From Apiospora phragmitis (Eukaryota > Ascomycota > Sordariomycetes > Amphisphaeriales > Apiosporaceae): 64,000 nucleotides of DNA. The position numbers were made by a program, and so were the translations under genes. This document shows positions 1 through 9,723 of the stretch, one piece after another (position 1 is the first letter of the stretch; the number at the start of each line of letters is the position of its first letter). The stretch spans positions 2,666,001 through 2,730,000 of the forward strand of contig JAQQWL010000013.1 in assembly GCA_038363925.1 (NCBI GenBank). The letters are read 5' to 3'. A model generated the notes under the pieces. The model saw only the letters and a program-made list of their open reading frames with translations, did not search any database and was not told the origin of the DNA.

Positions 1-1
1 C

Positions 2-685
2 TTCGACGTCGCCGCCGCCGTCTACGGCAGCTGCCGCTACCGGCGCTTCAGCCCCTCCATCCTGAAGAACATGCCGGAGCCCGGCGCGGCTGGCTTTGCG
101 CCCGCCGTCGTCGACCTCGTCACCAGCCAGACGGCCTGGGACACCGAGGTCGCCAAGGACGGCGTCAGCGTGCCCCGGGGCCTGGCCATCCGCATGTGCG
201 ACGTCGACTGCGGCTCCCAGACCGTCGGCATGGTGAAGCAGGTGCTGGCGTGGAAGGCCGCGAAGCCCGAGGAGTCCAAGCAGCTCTGGGACATGCTGCA
301 GGCCAAGAACGAGGCGCTCGGCAAGATCCTGGCCGAGGACCGCAAGGACGAGATCAAGGCCGCCGTCGACGGCATCCGCGAGCTGATCCGCGCCATGGGC
401 ACGGAGAGCGGCGTCCCCATTGAGCCCGAGATGCAGACGGCGTTGCTCGACGCGCTGGTGGCCGAGGTCGACGGTGTCTACAACGGAGTGGTGCCGGGCG
501 CCGGCGGCTTCGACGCGCTCGCGCTGCTGGTGCGGGACGACGCCGAGACCGAGGGCCGGATCAAGGAGTTCGTCAAGGGCTGGGGCAAGGAGCACGGCGG
601 CCTGGTGCGCCTGCTCGACGTCAAGGGCGAGATGGAGGGGGTCCGGAAAGAAGGGCTCGGGCAGTATGGCGGCTGGTTGAGCTGA
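2..685 (+). CDS. ERG8: Phosphomevalonate kinase, C-terminal part (5' end outside window)
   Basis: This GHMP-family kinase phosphorylates mevalonate-5-phosphate to the diphosphate in the cytosolic mevalonate (sterol/isoprenoid) pathway. The open frame runs in from the window edge at base 2 and ends at TGA 683-685, giving about 227 residues. The first residues (FDVAAAVYGSCRYRRFSP) match the conserved Erg8 block just after the ATP-binding glycines. Later come DVDCGSQTVGMVKQVLAWK and the C-terminal GHMP motif VVPGAGGFDALALL, both typical of fungal Erg8. The ending GQYGGWLS also looks like a natural terminus. There is no intron or frame break in the visible part. The N-terminal half is not in the window, so integrity cannot be judged. 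Family recognition is from motif knowledge, not a search. Confidence 0.9.
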   Translation, partial: FDVAAAVYGSCRYRRFSPSILKNMPEPGAAGFAPAVVDLVTSQTAWDTEVAKDGVSVPRGLAIRMCDVDCGSQTVGMVKQVLAWKAAKPEESKQLWDMLQAKNEALGKILAEDRKDEIKAAVDGIRELIRAMGTESGVPIEPEMQTALLDALVAEVDGVYNGVVPGAGGFDALALLVRDDAETEGRIKEFVKGWGKEHGGLVRLLDVKGEMEGVRKEGLGQYGGWLS

Positions 686-1634
686 GCTGAGCTGAGCTAC
701 ATAAGACAAAGAGAGCAAGGCAAGGCGGTCAAAAAGGGTAATTAAGAAATAGGAAGGAAAAAAGAGAGAGGAGCGCAGAGAATGGGGGCTAATTTGTGTT
801 GGGTGGATGGATCGGTTACGAAGTAAAATTTATGAGATACACCACAAACGAATATAGACCGACTTATTTTTGCAATCAAATGGCTGTTAGATCATCCGGT
901 TGATTCAATGTTTTCATCAAGTAGGTAGTTGCTGTCTCGAGGAGCCGCTATCCCTGCTGGTGAGCCTGACGAGCAGCAAGCAGTCACTACTGGGGCAGAC
1001 TCTGATAGTGAGAGACGAATGCACAAGCCTTTGTTGTCCTCTTAGAAAGAATTGATGGCCGCTCAACTACTGTCGTATGCCATGAAGGATACGGAGGAGA
1101 TGGGCTGACTGTTCCCCCAGCCCCCCTCCCCCCCCCCATCTCCTCGAGCGCGAATACTGCAATAAGAGTGGGAGCTCTTTCGATACTTGCGTATGTACTA
1201 TGACTTGACTGAGTTGTATGTGAGCGACGACGTGAACTCTCCCTGTCTGGAAATATCTGGAAATTTGATTAAACCTGGGGCTGTCTCTACTGTTCTTTGT
1301 CGGTATTTCGCGCTCAAGGGGATACAGTGATATATACACACACACGGCAAGTGCCCGCGAGAAATTACATGGTGGCTGTGTAACCCAATTCTGGAATACC
1401 GAAGTGAGTACAGTAATAATATGCCGGAGGACAAGTCCGTAGTTATTCCTTTCTTTCCTTTTCTGTTTCTCCAAGCCATCGTTGAGGAAGTTTCTCTTCG
1501 TGCCCGACTTGGCGTTAATGGTCCCTAGGTAAATACGGAGTTTGTTATACCAACAGTATAAGTAATCCGATTCATGCTTAACCAAGCAGGATTTCGACAA
1601 TATGCACGCTCTGCTCGTCATCATAACACTCCTC
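686..1634. other. Intergenic, no supportable gene
   Basis: About 950 bases between the stop of ERG8 and the converging stop of the MYND-finger gene. Minus-strand open frames here (up to 185 codons, 1067-1624) have no recognisable motif, odd composition and no splice-supported extension. A poly-C/poly-G stretch lies near 1118-1140. I see no RNA gene. Confidence 0.6.
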
Positions 1635-2807
1635 CTACATGTATTCCTCCAACACCTCCTCCGTCAAAGCATCCAGAACCTTCTGGTGGTCGACCTCCAC
1701 CCTGCTCGCAAGCAAGGGCATGACGCGCTCCTCGAGCAGCCGACACGCCGCCCGTACCTTGCGCACATCCAGGTCCCGCTTCGCGCGGTCCACGAGGAGG
1801 ACGCTGCCCTTGCACCACTTCTGGCGATGCGCCGGCAGGGAACGCCCACTGGTCGTCGTTTATGTAGCGCGCGGAGATCTGAAGCATCAGCATGCTGACG
1901 TTCGGGTTCCGCGCGCTCCCGTCGGCGTCTCCGTCGCGCCAGCGGCCCAGGACTCGCCGAGGCACTCGGAGATCTCGAGCGGATCGTCGCCCTCGAGGGT
2001 GAAGAGGGGGTACGCCTTGGGGACGTCGACCTGGACGAATTCCTGCCGGGCCGCCTGTTGTTGTTGGTCGCCGAGGCAGTTGATCCGCACGCCTTGACCT
2101 TCCCGGACCTGCCGGCCATGACGAGCTTTCCGTAATGGTCGTTGCCGGCGCCACCACCAATCGGGTCGATCATGCTGCCGACGGTCTCGCGGAAGTAGGC
2201 CAGGTAGTCGATGGCGTCGCGGTACGCCGTGAGGGTCATGTCGGCCATCTTGGCGGCGTCGAAGTCGTCGCCGGCCTTCATGTAGGCCACGACGGGGCCC
2301 TTCCAGAGGGTCTCGCCTAGACCGTCCAAGCAGAGGCACCGCCCCCCCTCCCCCCCCCGGTGCAGCGTCTCATTGACTTTCACGTTGTCGTCGCCGTCGT
2401 ACTCGGTCACGTACCGGATATTGAGCGAGTCCGGGAACTTGGGCCGGCCCCGCAGGACGTTGCCCCGGACGATCTGGATGCCGCGGCCGAGCCATTGGTT
2501 CCCGCCCGGGACCTCGAGGAGCGGGGCCAGCTGGGGCTCGAAGTAGCCTCGTTGGATCTCCTTGGTGTAGAGCCAGCGGAGCTCGGGCTTGCAGCCGGGG
2601 TTCTTGGCCATGGGGAAGTAGAGGACCAGGTAGTGCGACGGTGACGGACGGGCGGCATAGCATTCGCGGAAGCCGCTGCAGAGGTACTTGTGTGTCCGCC
2701 CAGTCGGTTTGCTGGCATTCCGGCGAGCAGTACACCGCGGAGCGGCAGTCGCTGCAGTACTTGGCGGACGCGCTGCCGCAGATGGTGCATTGCAGTGCAC
2801 CCTCCAT
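1635..2807 (-). pseudogene. MYND zinc-finger protein with four frame breaks
   Basis: Read on the minus strand from ATG at 2807 to TAG at 1637-1635, this is a typical fungal MYND-finger protein of about 390 residues once four indels are bridged. The N-terminus holds the full C4-C2HC ligand set: CTIC, CSDC, CSPEC, then HKYLC. After that comes a conserved body (about 2690-2100), a strand reading GVRINCLGDQ, and a C-terminal helix region ending in LTEEVLEEYM. Frame breaks lie near 2690-2695 (one extra base), 2092-2095 (one missing G), 1944-1950 (one missing) and 1825-1829 (one extra). The net change is zero, so start and stop share a frame. No GT..AG intron explains any break. It is either a young pseudogene or an intact gene with consensus errors; similar breaks in NMD3 make the second plausible. 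MYND fingers bind proline-rich protein partners; no substrate can be assigned. Confidence 0.75.
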
Positions 2808-4530
2808 AATTACTGAGTTAAGTAAGCACTTGGGTACGTGTGTGCGCCTGAATGAAGATGCTAGATGAACACTAATCGTGTGATATATCGCAGCCCGGTT
2901 GAGAAAGGAGGAAGAGCGTTACATCATCTATACGTCTTCTTGGAAGGAGGTGAAGTAGAACGAACAACGTCTGTGTCGAACCATCCCCCGCTCTTGGGAT
3001 CTTGAGACGGTCACGTGGACGCCACAGCAGGGTATGTTAGATCCATGCATGTTAAAGCCTGGGGTTAGAGTTGCATTGACATGGGGGCGTCTAGGGTTGA
3101 CCGGGATAGTATTTATTTGTGTAGTACACAGCAAACTAGAAGACGGCCAAGAGCAGTCATACTGTAATCGTCTCATTTTTTAGATACATCGGTTTCCATT
3201 ATATCAGAAAACTGGTCTATATACCATACTTGTCAATCAGTTCTGTCACAAGCGCTCCCTTGTCTCATCCCAAGCAGCAACAACCTAGCAGGGAAACCTC
3301 ACCTTATCGTATCCATATACAACCAGGCAACTGGAGACAGTATGGACAGGTATAGCGTAATGGTGACCAACTCGCAGCAGAAGTGCAAGGCAACAAAAGT
3401 TTGGTGGTTTCGAGGATGAAGCATGAGTTGATGTACTGGATGGTGACAATGGATAGATAACGTGCAGGTTGAATGATGAAATACTCACCTTTCACAAGAG
3501 GGTTATGCATATCCTTGACCCTGGTTTCTTTTGCCGAATTGCCCTAGAAGGTTCTGACACCCATCAAAATTCTGCTTAGACGTATTTAATGCCGAATATC
3601 GAAATCCAACACTGAGAAGGCTGTTTGGAGATGCTACCAGGTATCGAGCACCAATAGGTGAGAATTGTGATACGAGAGAAGCATGGTCTATCAGCTCTAA
3701 CGAGCGGTGGAGAACTGTCCGTTTATCTAGTGGCTCGTTGTGACGAGCGTGGTATGGTTCCCTACACCTCCCCCCTTTTCGGGAAGGACTCCTCACCTGA
3801 TCAATTATCCAATCAACAAACAATTATCTCTTCGATCGAGACGGAGCCAACGAACGCGCAAAAGCCCAAACGAGAATTCCCAATCGGAATCCGAAGGTCA
3901 ATCGAGCAACGGAAACGAGCAGCAGAATACTTATATCTCGGATGAAGAAATCAAGCGAACGAACTTGAGTGCTCTATGGAGCATGTCAGGGCAATGGTCA
4001 AGGTGTGGAATCATGTAACTGTCATGGGGTTCGGGGAGGAACTTGTGTTGTGACAACGCCTATTAACCGATCCCCTTCGGGAATTGTAGGCTTGAGACCA
4101 TTTCCAGGCAGAGCAGCGGCCCAGTGTCTGGTTGTTCACCATGGTGCTTGTCGTCACGAACGGCTCGGTACCACTGCTTTGTTGTTCTAGTTAGCATACC
4201 GTCACGCTCTCATCCATCTTACCTTGGAGTAAGGTTTCAAATAACCACTGGGTGAATATGATCAAGAATTAACTTCAGTCAAGCACAAATGAAATTCAGA
4301 AACACAAAAAACAATTTCATCAAACACGCCCCCGAAAATCAATTCCTGCCTTTATGGCCTCGTGGCCAAAGGTCTTGTTCCATCTTGAAAAACCTAACGG
4401 CCAGAAACGCCGGGCCAACCGCAACAACGAGAGCAAAAACAAACAAAAACAACGCCGAAAGACTTGGCTTCCCCGAATGCGGGTCAGAGGAGGGGAAGGG
4501 AAGGGGACCGGGATCGTACCGGGACGGCGA
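2808..4530. other. Intergenic, no supportable gene
   Basis: About 1.7 kb of moderate GC between the start of the MYND gene and the stop of the small four-exon gene. Short open frames on both strands (for example 3658-3945 plus and 3503-3823 minus, which are shadows of each other) show no family motif, no codon bias and no supporting splice sites. I see no tRNA or other RNA gene. Confidence 0.5.
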
Positions 4531-5146
4531 CTAGTGTCGGCCGATCGGGAGGGTCACCCGCACGTGGGTGATGACCTCCGCCTCGGGTGACCTAGTGAAA
4601 AAATACCATAGTTAGTAAAAAGAACCTTTTATGTTGTATTCCCATGGGATTGGAAATATCGGGGGGGGCGGGGGTAGAAATAAATGCGTAAAACTTACGA
4701 GCCCGAGGCAGGAAGGGTCCGGTAAACCACGACCGCGTTCGTGATGGTGGTGGTTCTGAAAATACGACGTTAGTAATATTTACATGGCTTGGTCATCTTC
4801 CAGCAGACTTACTCCTCGGCGTCCATGCCCTCCAGGGGCGGCAGGTTGGTCTTTCGACCGTTGGCGGCGGCTGAGGCGGTTGCGGACTGCGTAAGAATAT
4901 GTTAGACTGAACTGCATTCGACATTGATCGTGGTTCGAATTCCAATCAAGCCGCCCAAGAATTGCAGGAGAAAAGTAGGAGATTTGCTTACGATGGTGGT
5001 GGTGCCATCTGCAACCCCGAAAACCTGGAGAGGGATGCCCAGTTGGGCAGGGCCCTCCTCCTCCTCCTTCTTCTCCTTTTCTTGCCGAAGCAAGCGATGA
5101 TGGCGTCAATGGCCCCTTGGAGATGAATTGTGATGGGGAATGCCAT
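4531..5146 (-). CDS. Small four-exon gene, hypothetical protein of about 115 aa (one base missing in exon 1)
   Basis: Exons on the minus strand are 5146-4992, 4886-4813, 4755-4699 and 4591-4531. Donors are GTAAGC, GTAAGT and GTAAGT; acceptors are CAG, CAG and TAG; phases agree at every junction. Exon 1 starts MAFPITIHLQGAIDAIIACFGK, then a Lys/Glu-rich stretch, then GPAQLGIPLQVFGVADGTTTI. Later exons give TNLPPLEGMDAEE, then TTTITNAVVVYRTLPASG, and the end is HVRVTLPIGRH. The exons sum to 347 bases; one more base in the A-run near 5080-5085 gives 348 and joins the start to the rest. Without it the ATG frame stops soon after the exon 1 donor. I do not recognise the family. The N-terminus has no clear signal peptide. 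The splice architecture is strong evidence for a real gene despite its size. Confidence 0.6.
5082..5087 (-). other. Frame break in exon 1 of the small gene (A-rich run)
   Basis: The start frame and the frame that continues through the three splice junctions differ by one missing base. The switch falls in the short A-rich run encoding the Lys cluster. No GT exists between the ATG and this point, so an intron cannot explain it. Confidence 0.5.
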
Positions 5147-5198
5147 CTTGTGTGTGTGTGTGTGTGTGTGGGTGTGGGTATGGGAGTGAGAGAGTGAG
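5147..5198. repeat. TG/GT microsatellite followed by GA-rich run
   Basis: A run of alternating TG (about 5149-5170) passes into GGTGTGGGTATGGG and then GA repeats up to about 5205. It lies immediately upstream of the ATG of the small minus-strand gene, so on the coding strand it is a CT/CA-rich leader, which is common in fungal 5' UTRs. Confidence 0.8.
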
Positions 5199-5556
5199 AG
5201 AGAGAGACTGTGGTTGTAACTGAAGTTGCGCAGAGCACACTGTTCTGTTGGGCGCCTAATATGAATTGCAACGATTGTAATTGATCAATCGACAGTTATT
5301 TACAGAGCCTGATATGCCCCAGTGCTGGAGCTCCCAGGCGGTATTGCAGTACCCACCGATCCCTCCCACAGAGGGAGAGAACAAGCTAGGCCCAAATGAC
5401 TTCCAGCTTAACCACGCTCGAACACATATGCTGCCAAAGTCGTTGCATCCAATGGCTGGTATCGTAATTACCCCCCTGGATCCGTTGGCAGAGGCCTTGC
5501 GAGAGCTGCTGGCGTCTCTAAAGGCGAGAGACAACCGACTGGGGCTTCGGGTCTAG
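5199..5556. other. Intergenic, no supportable gene
   Basis: About 360 bases between the start of the small gene and the stop of the aldehyde dehydrogenase. Overlapping open frames on both strands (5281-5556 plus, 5256-5534 minus) carry no recognisable motif, and I do not call either. This stretch should contain the promoter of the small gene and the 3' UTR of the dehydrogenase. Confidence 0.5.
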
Positions 5557-7089
5557 TCATTTGGGGTAATCCTTCAGGTGGAAGCTCTTCAGCTGCACGA
5601 ATTGGTCAAACCCAAACCTGCTCAAGGTAACTCCTTTGCCCGAGTTCTTCAATCCTGTCCAGGCCAAATCCTATTGAAGTTGTCAGCGGCTAATCACTTG
5701 TAATAATCCATCAGGGCGTCAGGAGTTTGTCTGGTTGACTTACTGGGCTCGGGAAGTCAGCGCGGTTGACAAACACGGTTCCGGCTTCAACTTGTTCGGC
5801 AAGCTCGTAGCCCTTCTCGGTATCCTTTGTCCATATGCTGGCAGTCAATCCGAACTCGCTATCGTTCATGAGCTTGATGGCCTCCTCGTCCGACTTTACC
5901 TTCATGACCGCGATAACGGGACCGAATGTCTCTTCAGTCATGACTCGCATGCTGTGGTCAACGCCAACAAGCAATGTGGGCTTGACGAAGTTGCCCTTGG
6001 GCGGCAACTCCTTGAAGGTGGCGTTATCCGGAGTCTCGTCTTTGGCGCCTTTCTCGAGAGCGTCCTTGATGTGGGCAGCGATGGTTTCCTTCGACTGTTT
6101 CGAGACGACCGGGCCGATCTGTGTTTCAGAATCCAAGGGATCTCCGACCTTGTACCCCTCGAGAACTTTCTGCGCAGCCTTGATGAAGTCATCATAGATC
6201 TTCTCATCGACATAAACTCGCTCGATAGCGCAGCAGCTCTGGCCGGAGTTGAAGATAGAGCCATCGACAATCTCATCAGCAGCCCAGGCTAGATCGACAT
6301 CCCCCCGAACATAGGCAGGGTCCTTACCACCGAGTTCCAAGCCGACATTGACGAGACGATCCGAGGCAGCCTTCTGCACTGCTAGACCGCCGGGAACGGA
6401 GCCGGTGAAGCAGATATGAGCGATGCTGGGGTTTCTGACGATTGACTCGATCATCGTCGGCGAGCCACAGTGGAAGTACTGCAAGACACCAGAAGGGAGG
6501 CCGGCTTCAGTAAAGGCCTTGGCGACCTGCTCAGCAATAGTTGGGGTTTGCGGGGAGGGCTTCAGAATGACAGTGTTGCCAGACAACAGGGCCGGGATCA
6601 GCGAATTCACCAGGGTGAGATATGGGTACTGATGGTACGGTTAGAATGACAGCAAAGTCTGATGAGGCCAGCGAGGTGACTTACATTCCATGGGAAGAGG
6701 ATGAGAACGGGCCCCACGGGTGTCTTGCGGATGAAACGCTTGAAGCCCTTCTCAGCCTCACCTTTGGTATCCTTCAGGACATCCTCGCTGACTTTGACTA
6801 GGTAGTCACCACGCTTGATGGCAGTAGTGACCTCGACGCCGGTGTACTTGATGGGCCTTCCCATCTGTACGGTGATTTCCTGGGCCAACTCATCCTTCTT
6901 GTCGCTGAGCAGCTTCAAGGCTTTCTTGACGATGGCTTGACGTTCTGCGAGCGAGGTCTTCCGCCATGACGCAAATGCCTTGGCAGAAACTTGGGGCAAC
7001 TCCTGGATCTCGGAATCGCTGAGACCATTGCGAGTGATGATGGGCTCATTGGTGGTAGGCGAGATGGTGGTGATGACCTCGACCGACAT
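5557..7089 (-). CDS. NAD(P)-dependent aldehyde dehydrogenase (ALDH superfamily, semialdehyde-dehydrogenase-like)
   Basis: Oxidises an aldehyde to the acid; the substrate is not fixed by sequence, though the overall form resembles fungal succinate-semialdehyde-type ALDHs. Exons are 7089-6685, 6628-5744 and 5670-5557, both introns phase 0 with GTAAGT donors, giving 467 residues (family norm 450-500). The start at 7089 (MSVEVITTISPTTNEPI) is preferred over an in-frame upstream ATG at 7143. Visible motifs are FPWNYPYLTLVNSLIPALLSGN, FTGSVPGG (cofactor loop, about 210-217), general base Glu233 in LELGGKDP, and nucleophile Cys267 in FNSGQSCC. Downstream are EETFGPV and the C-terminal SGKGVTLSRFGFDQFVQLKS. 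No targeting peptide is obvious. It is divergently transcribed from ESF2 across a GATAA-rich intergenic region. No frame break. Confidence 0.92.
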
Positions 7090-7678
7090 GGTGGCGCGTC
7101 TGTGATGGAGGAGCTGTCTCAAAAGGTGGAAGATGAAAGGCAATGGGAATGGATTGGGTTCACTTCGCGATATGGCATGAATTACAATCGGTTTTGGGTC
7201 TCAAACAAGTTGAAATCGAAGAGATGAGCGAGACGATTGTTGTGGATGATCAGAGGATAAAGCAAGTTATCGGAGTGATATCGGCCAGCCTAGCACTGGA
7301 TGTTATCTATCAGTGGCAGTTCATGATTCAAGTGACATAAACCCCGCGGTCATTGGAGGCTGGAGGGGCAATGACATAGCCCGCTAACGGCCGATAACGA
7401 TAAGGACAACGCTATCGCTGCTGGTCGCTGCACGGTCCCGATATTGATATCGATAACTCGCCCCGATAAGCTTCGACACTTCAAGGGATGTCCGATCCAC
7501 TAAATTTCTACCAGCTGTCTCCACTACAACCTTTTTTTCTCAATTCAATTCGACTCCATTATCACTTCAGTCGGTATCAAAAGTTCAGCCCTTGCCTAGC
7601 TGAGGGAGTCTCTGTTCAATTTTGGTTCTGATATTCATTCATCAGTTCTGGAACAATCGGTCAAAAGATACAACTAGA
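7090..7678. promoter_or_regulatory. Divergent promoter region with GATAA cluster
   Basis: About 590 bases between divergent ALDH and ESF2 starts. Seven GATAA motifs in either orientation lie in roughly 215 bases: 7256-7260, 7267-7271 (reverse), 7303-7307 (reverse), 7393-7397, 7399-7403, 7452-7456 and 7465-7469. GATAA is the core bound by fungal GATA factors such as AreA/NIT2. A pyrimidine-rich tract near 7516-7540 precedes ESF2. Function is inferred from motif density only. Confidence 0.5.
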
Positions 7679-8686
7679 ATGGCCCCTCAAAAGAGGAACG
7701 CGTTCCTTGACGCGGATGAAAGCGAGGAAGACATTGGTGGATACGAATCCGAAGAGGAACTTCAGAAGGGAGAAAGCCGCAGCGCAAAGCGGAGGAAGGT
7801 GGATGATTCTCAACTGTCTGACGACGATGGAGACGACATTGGCAGCCAGGATGAGGATGTGCAAGATGTCGTGAAGGGCAAGGGCAAGTCCAAGGCGGCC
7901 AAGACACGGCAACGCAAAAACGCGCCATCTGGTTCAGACGACGATGAGCCGAAGGAAGTAGGCAGTGACGATGAGATGGATGATGACAGTCTGTCAGGCG
8001 AACTTCCGGGTCTCTCGAAACCTTTGACCAAGAAGAACCTGGTAGCCACGGAAAAGGCCATCAAAAAGTCCGGCGTGGTCTACCTCTCACGCATCCCGCC
8101 ATTCATGAAGCCGCAGAAGCTGCGCTCGCTGCTGGAGCCGTACGGCAAGATCAACCGCATCTTCTTGTCCCCCGAAGACCCCCTGGCGCATTCGCGCCGA
8201 GTGCGCAACGGCGGCAACAAGAAGCGGTCCTTCACCGACGGCTGGGTCGAGTTCCTCAACAAGAAGGACGCCAAGGCGGCCGTGGACCTGCTCAACGCCC
8301 GGACCATCGGCGGCAAGAAGGGCACCTACTACCGCGACGACATCTGGAACCTGCTCTACCTCAAGGGCTTCAAGTGGCACAACCTGACGGAGCAGATCTC
8401 GGCCGAGGCCGCCGAGCGCGCGAGCAGGATGCGGGCCGAGATCAGCCGCACCAACAAGGAGAACAAGGAGTTCGTCCGCAATGTCGAGAAGGCCAAGATT
8501 CAGGACACCAAGCAGACCAAGGCGGCCGCCAAGGCGAAGAAGGAAACGGCCGACAAGAAAGACCCAGCACCTGGCCCTCCGGCCGAGACCAAGGTCAGGC
8601 GCACGTTTGAGCAGTCAGCCATGGCCAAGAAGAGGGAGGACAAACTACCCGAGAAGACGCAAAGAGTGATGAGCATGTTGCTTTAA
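7679..8686 (+). CDS. ESF2: Pre-rRNA-processing protein Esf2 (ABT1 family)
   Basis: Single-exon gene of 335 residues. Esf2/ABT1 is an RNA-recognition-motif protein of the small-subunit processome, needed for early 18S rRNA cleavages in the nucleolus. The start MAPQKRNAFLDADESEEDIGGYESEEE gives the long acidic/basic N-terminus with nuclear-signal-like KRRK, usual for the family; an open frame continues upstream but without a better start. Residues about 138-235 form the RRM: SGVVYLSRIPPFMKPQKLRSLLEPYGKI then GWVEFLNKKDAKAAVDLLNA. The block YYRDDIWNLLYLKGFKWHNLTEQI is diagnostic of Esf2. A basic coiled-coil tail (AEISRTNKENKEFVRNVEKAK) follows. Length is close to yeast Esf2. Its 3' end converges on the peroxidase gene, with 102 bases between stops. 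No frame break. Confidence 0.93.
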   Translation: MAPQKRNAFLDADESEEDIGGYESEEELQKGESRSAKRRKVDDSQLSDDDGDDIGSQDEDVQDVVKGKGKSKAAKTRQRKNAPSGSDDDEPKEVGSDDEMDDDSLSGELPGLSKPLTKKNLVATEKAIKKSGVVYLSRIPPFMKPQKLRSLLEPYGKINRIFLSPEDPLAHSRRVRNGGNKKRSFTDGWVEFLNKKDAKAAVDLLNARTIGGKKGTYYRDDIWNLLYLKGFKWHNLTEQISAEAAERASRMRAEISRTNKENKEFVRNVEKAKIQDTKQTKAAAKAKKETADKKDPAPGPPAETKVRRTFEQSAMAKKREDKLPEKTQRVMSMLL

Positions 8687-8788
8687 TAGCATAGAACGAT
8701 TGATACCCCCCTAATTTACAACTGCCTTGACGCTACATCTTGAATACATGCGAAACCGCTTCAACAGATATCCTTGTTATCCGATCCA

Positions 8789-9723
8789 CTACCCTTCGAC
8801 AGGAACGGCCTCGATCTTCTGGGTCATGGCCCCCACATCCGCTGCCGAGATGAGTTCCTGGGGCCTACTCCATCCCTGGTTATACGGCAATCTCTCTTGT
8901 TCTGCAATCAAGTCAGTCATCTATCATACGGCATCAAGTCGGGGCATTACCATATCCACCTACCAAACATGCTCTTAACCCAGTCCGTCCTCGCGTTCCC
9001 ATTGGTCTTGTCTCCAAAGACAATCAAGTACAGGCCGCTCTCCGCATAAGTCGTCGTCGTCTGGGACTCGGTGAGGTTGAAGTCGGGGTCGGTCCTCCTC
9101 GCGGTCGCGATGCGATCGGCGCGGGCTTCGGCGGCCGCCTCGATGCTGACGACGCCCGTGTCGCCAAAGTGGCCGGCCGTCTGGGCCCACACTTTCGGGT
9201 CGAAGTGCAGCGCGTCGCCAGAGGAGGCCTCGGCGCGCGACAGCGAAGCGTCGTGCTCGAACGGCTTCTGGTTCAGGTCGACGAGGTTGAAAGTGCCGTT
9301 GCTGCCGGTCGAGGACACCTTCATGACGCCGTGGATCTGGCCGACGAAGGGCGCGGGGTCGAAGTTCAGGGCGTCCTGCAGGGCGGACGTGGCGTTCTGG
9401 TAGGTGATGTCGTGACCGTCGCGAGGGAGGAAGCCGTGGTTTGCCAGCGAGTTGAGCATGGGACACGGGCTCCGGCCTAGGTAGTGAAGAAAGATAACGT
9501 CAGTATTAGCTCGTTGAGGACAGTATGAAAGATGTGTTTTGAGGCAAAACTTACTATCTCCGGCCTGGGCTGTTTGCCATTCGTGGCCCAATGGCTCCTT
9601 GCTGCTCTCACTATCTCCGGCCGGGGCTGCTTGCCGTTGATGGTCCATTGGTTTCGTACTGCTCCCACACCATGGGAGCAGGGCGCCCAAGCCCACCAGA
9701 CCGCAAAGACTATGAAGTTGCAT
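8789..9723 (-). CDS. Secreted haem-thiolate peroxidase (chloroperoxidase / unspecific peroxygenase family)
   Basis: Peroxidase_2-family enzyme that uses H2O2 to oxygenate or halogenate organic substrates, probably extracellular. Exons are 9723-9555, 9476-8964 and 8901-8789, phases 1 and 1, giving 264 residues. The N-terminus (MQLHSLCGLVGLGALLPWC) looks like a signal peptide. The haem-ligand motif is S-P-C-P with Cys61, followed by NSLANHGFLPRDG. The acid-base motif is EHD at about 130-132 (FEHDASLSR). The C-terminal exon gives RLPYNQGWSRPQELIS, matching the family end. Length fits short-type members. Exon 1 carries a duplicated segment that includes two candidate 5' splice sites (see separate entry). 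An in-frame upstream start at 9780 would spoil the signal peptide. No frame break. Confidence 0.9.
9549..9668 (-). repeat. 57-bp tandem duplication in peroxidase exon 1 containing a splice donor
   Basis: Two imperfect copies lie side by side (about 9553-9609 and 9610-9666). On the coding strand each contains CAGCCCMGGCCGGAGATAGT followed by GAG or AAG. In the downstream copy the sequence is GATA|GTAAGT, used here as the exon 1 donor; in the upstream copy it is GATA|GTGAGA. Both give the same phase, so use of the upstream site would drop exactly 19 codons in frame. Confidence 0.7.

Noticed and set aside
1067..1624. 185-codon minus-strand frame
   Set aside because: No domain, odd composition, crosses poly-G runs, and sits between two convergent genes in a region that looks like UTR.
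686..4530. tRNA or 5S rRNA genes in the gene-rich intergenic stretches
   Set aside because: I looked for A/B-box-like and TTCGA loops with a pairing acceptor stem and found none that fold convincingly by eye.
5281..5556. 91-codon plus-strand frame upstream of the small gene
   Set aside because: Opposite-strand frame of similar length, no motif, and it overlaps the expected 3' UTR of the ALDH; evidence too weak for a gene.
5735..6292. 185-codon plus-strand frame
   Set aside because: Antisense shadow of ALDH exon 2.
7622..7678. Upstream extension of ESF2 to 7622
   Set aside because: The added residues (FIHQFWNNRSKDTTR) are unlike any Esf2 N-terminus; the ATG at 7679 gives the usual acidic start.
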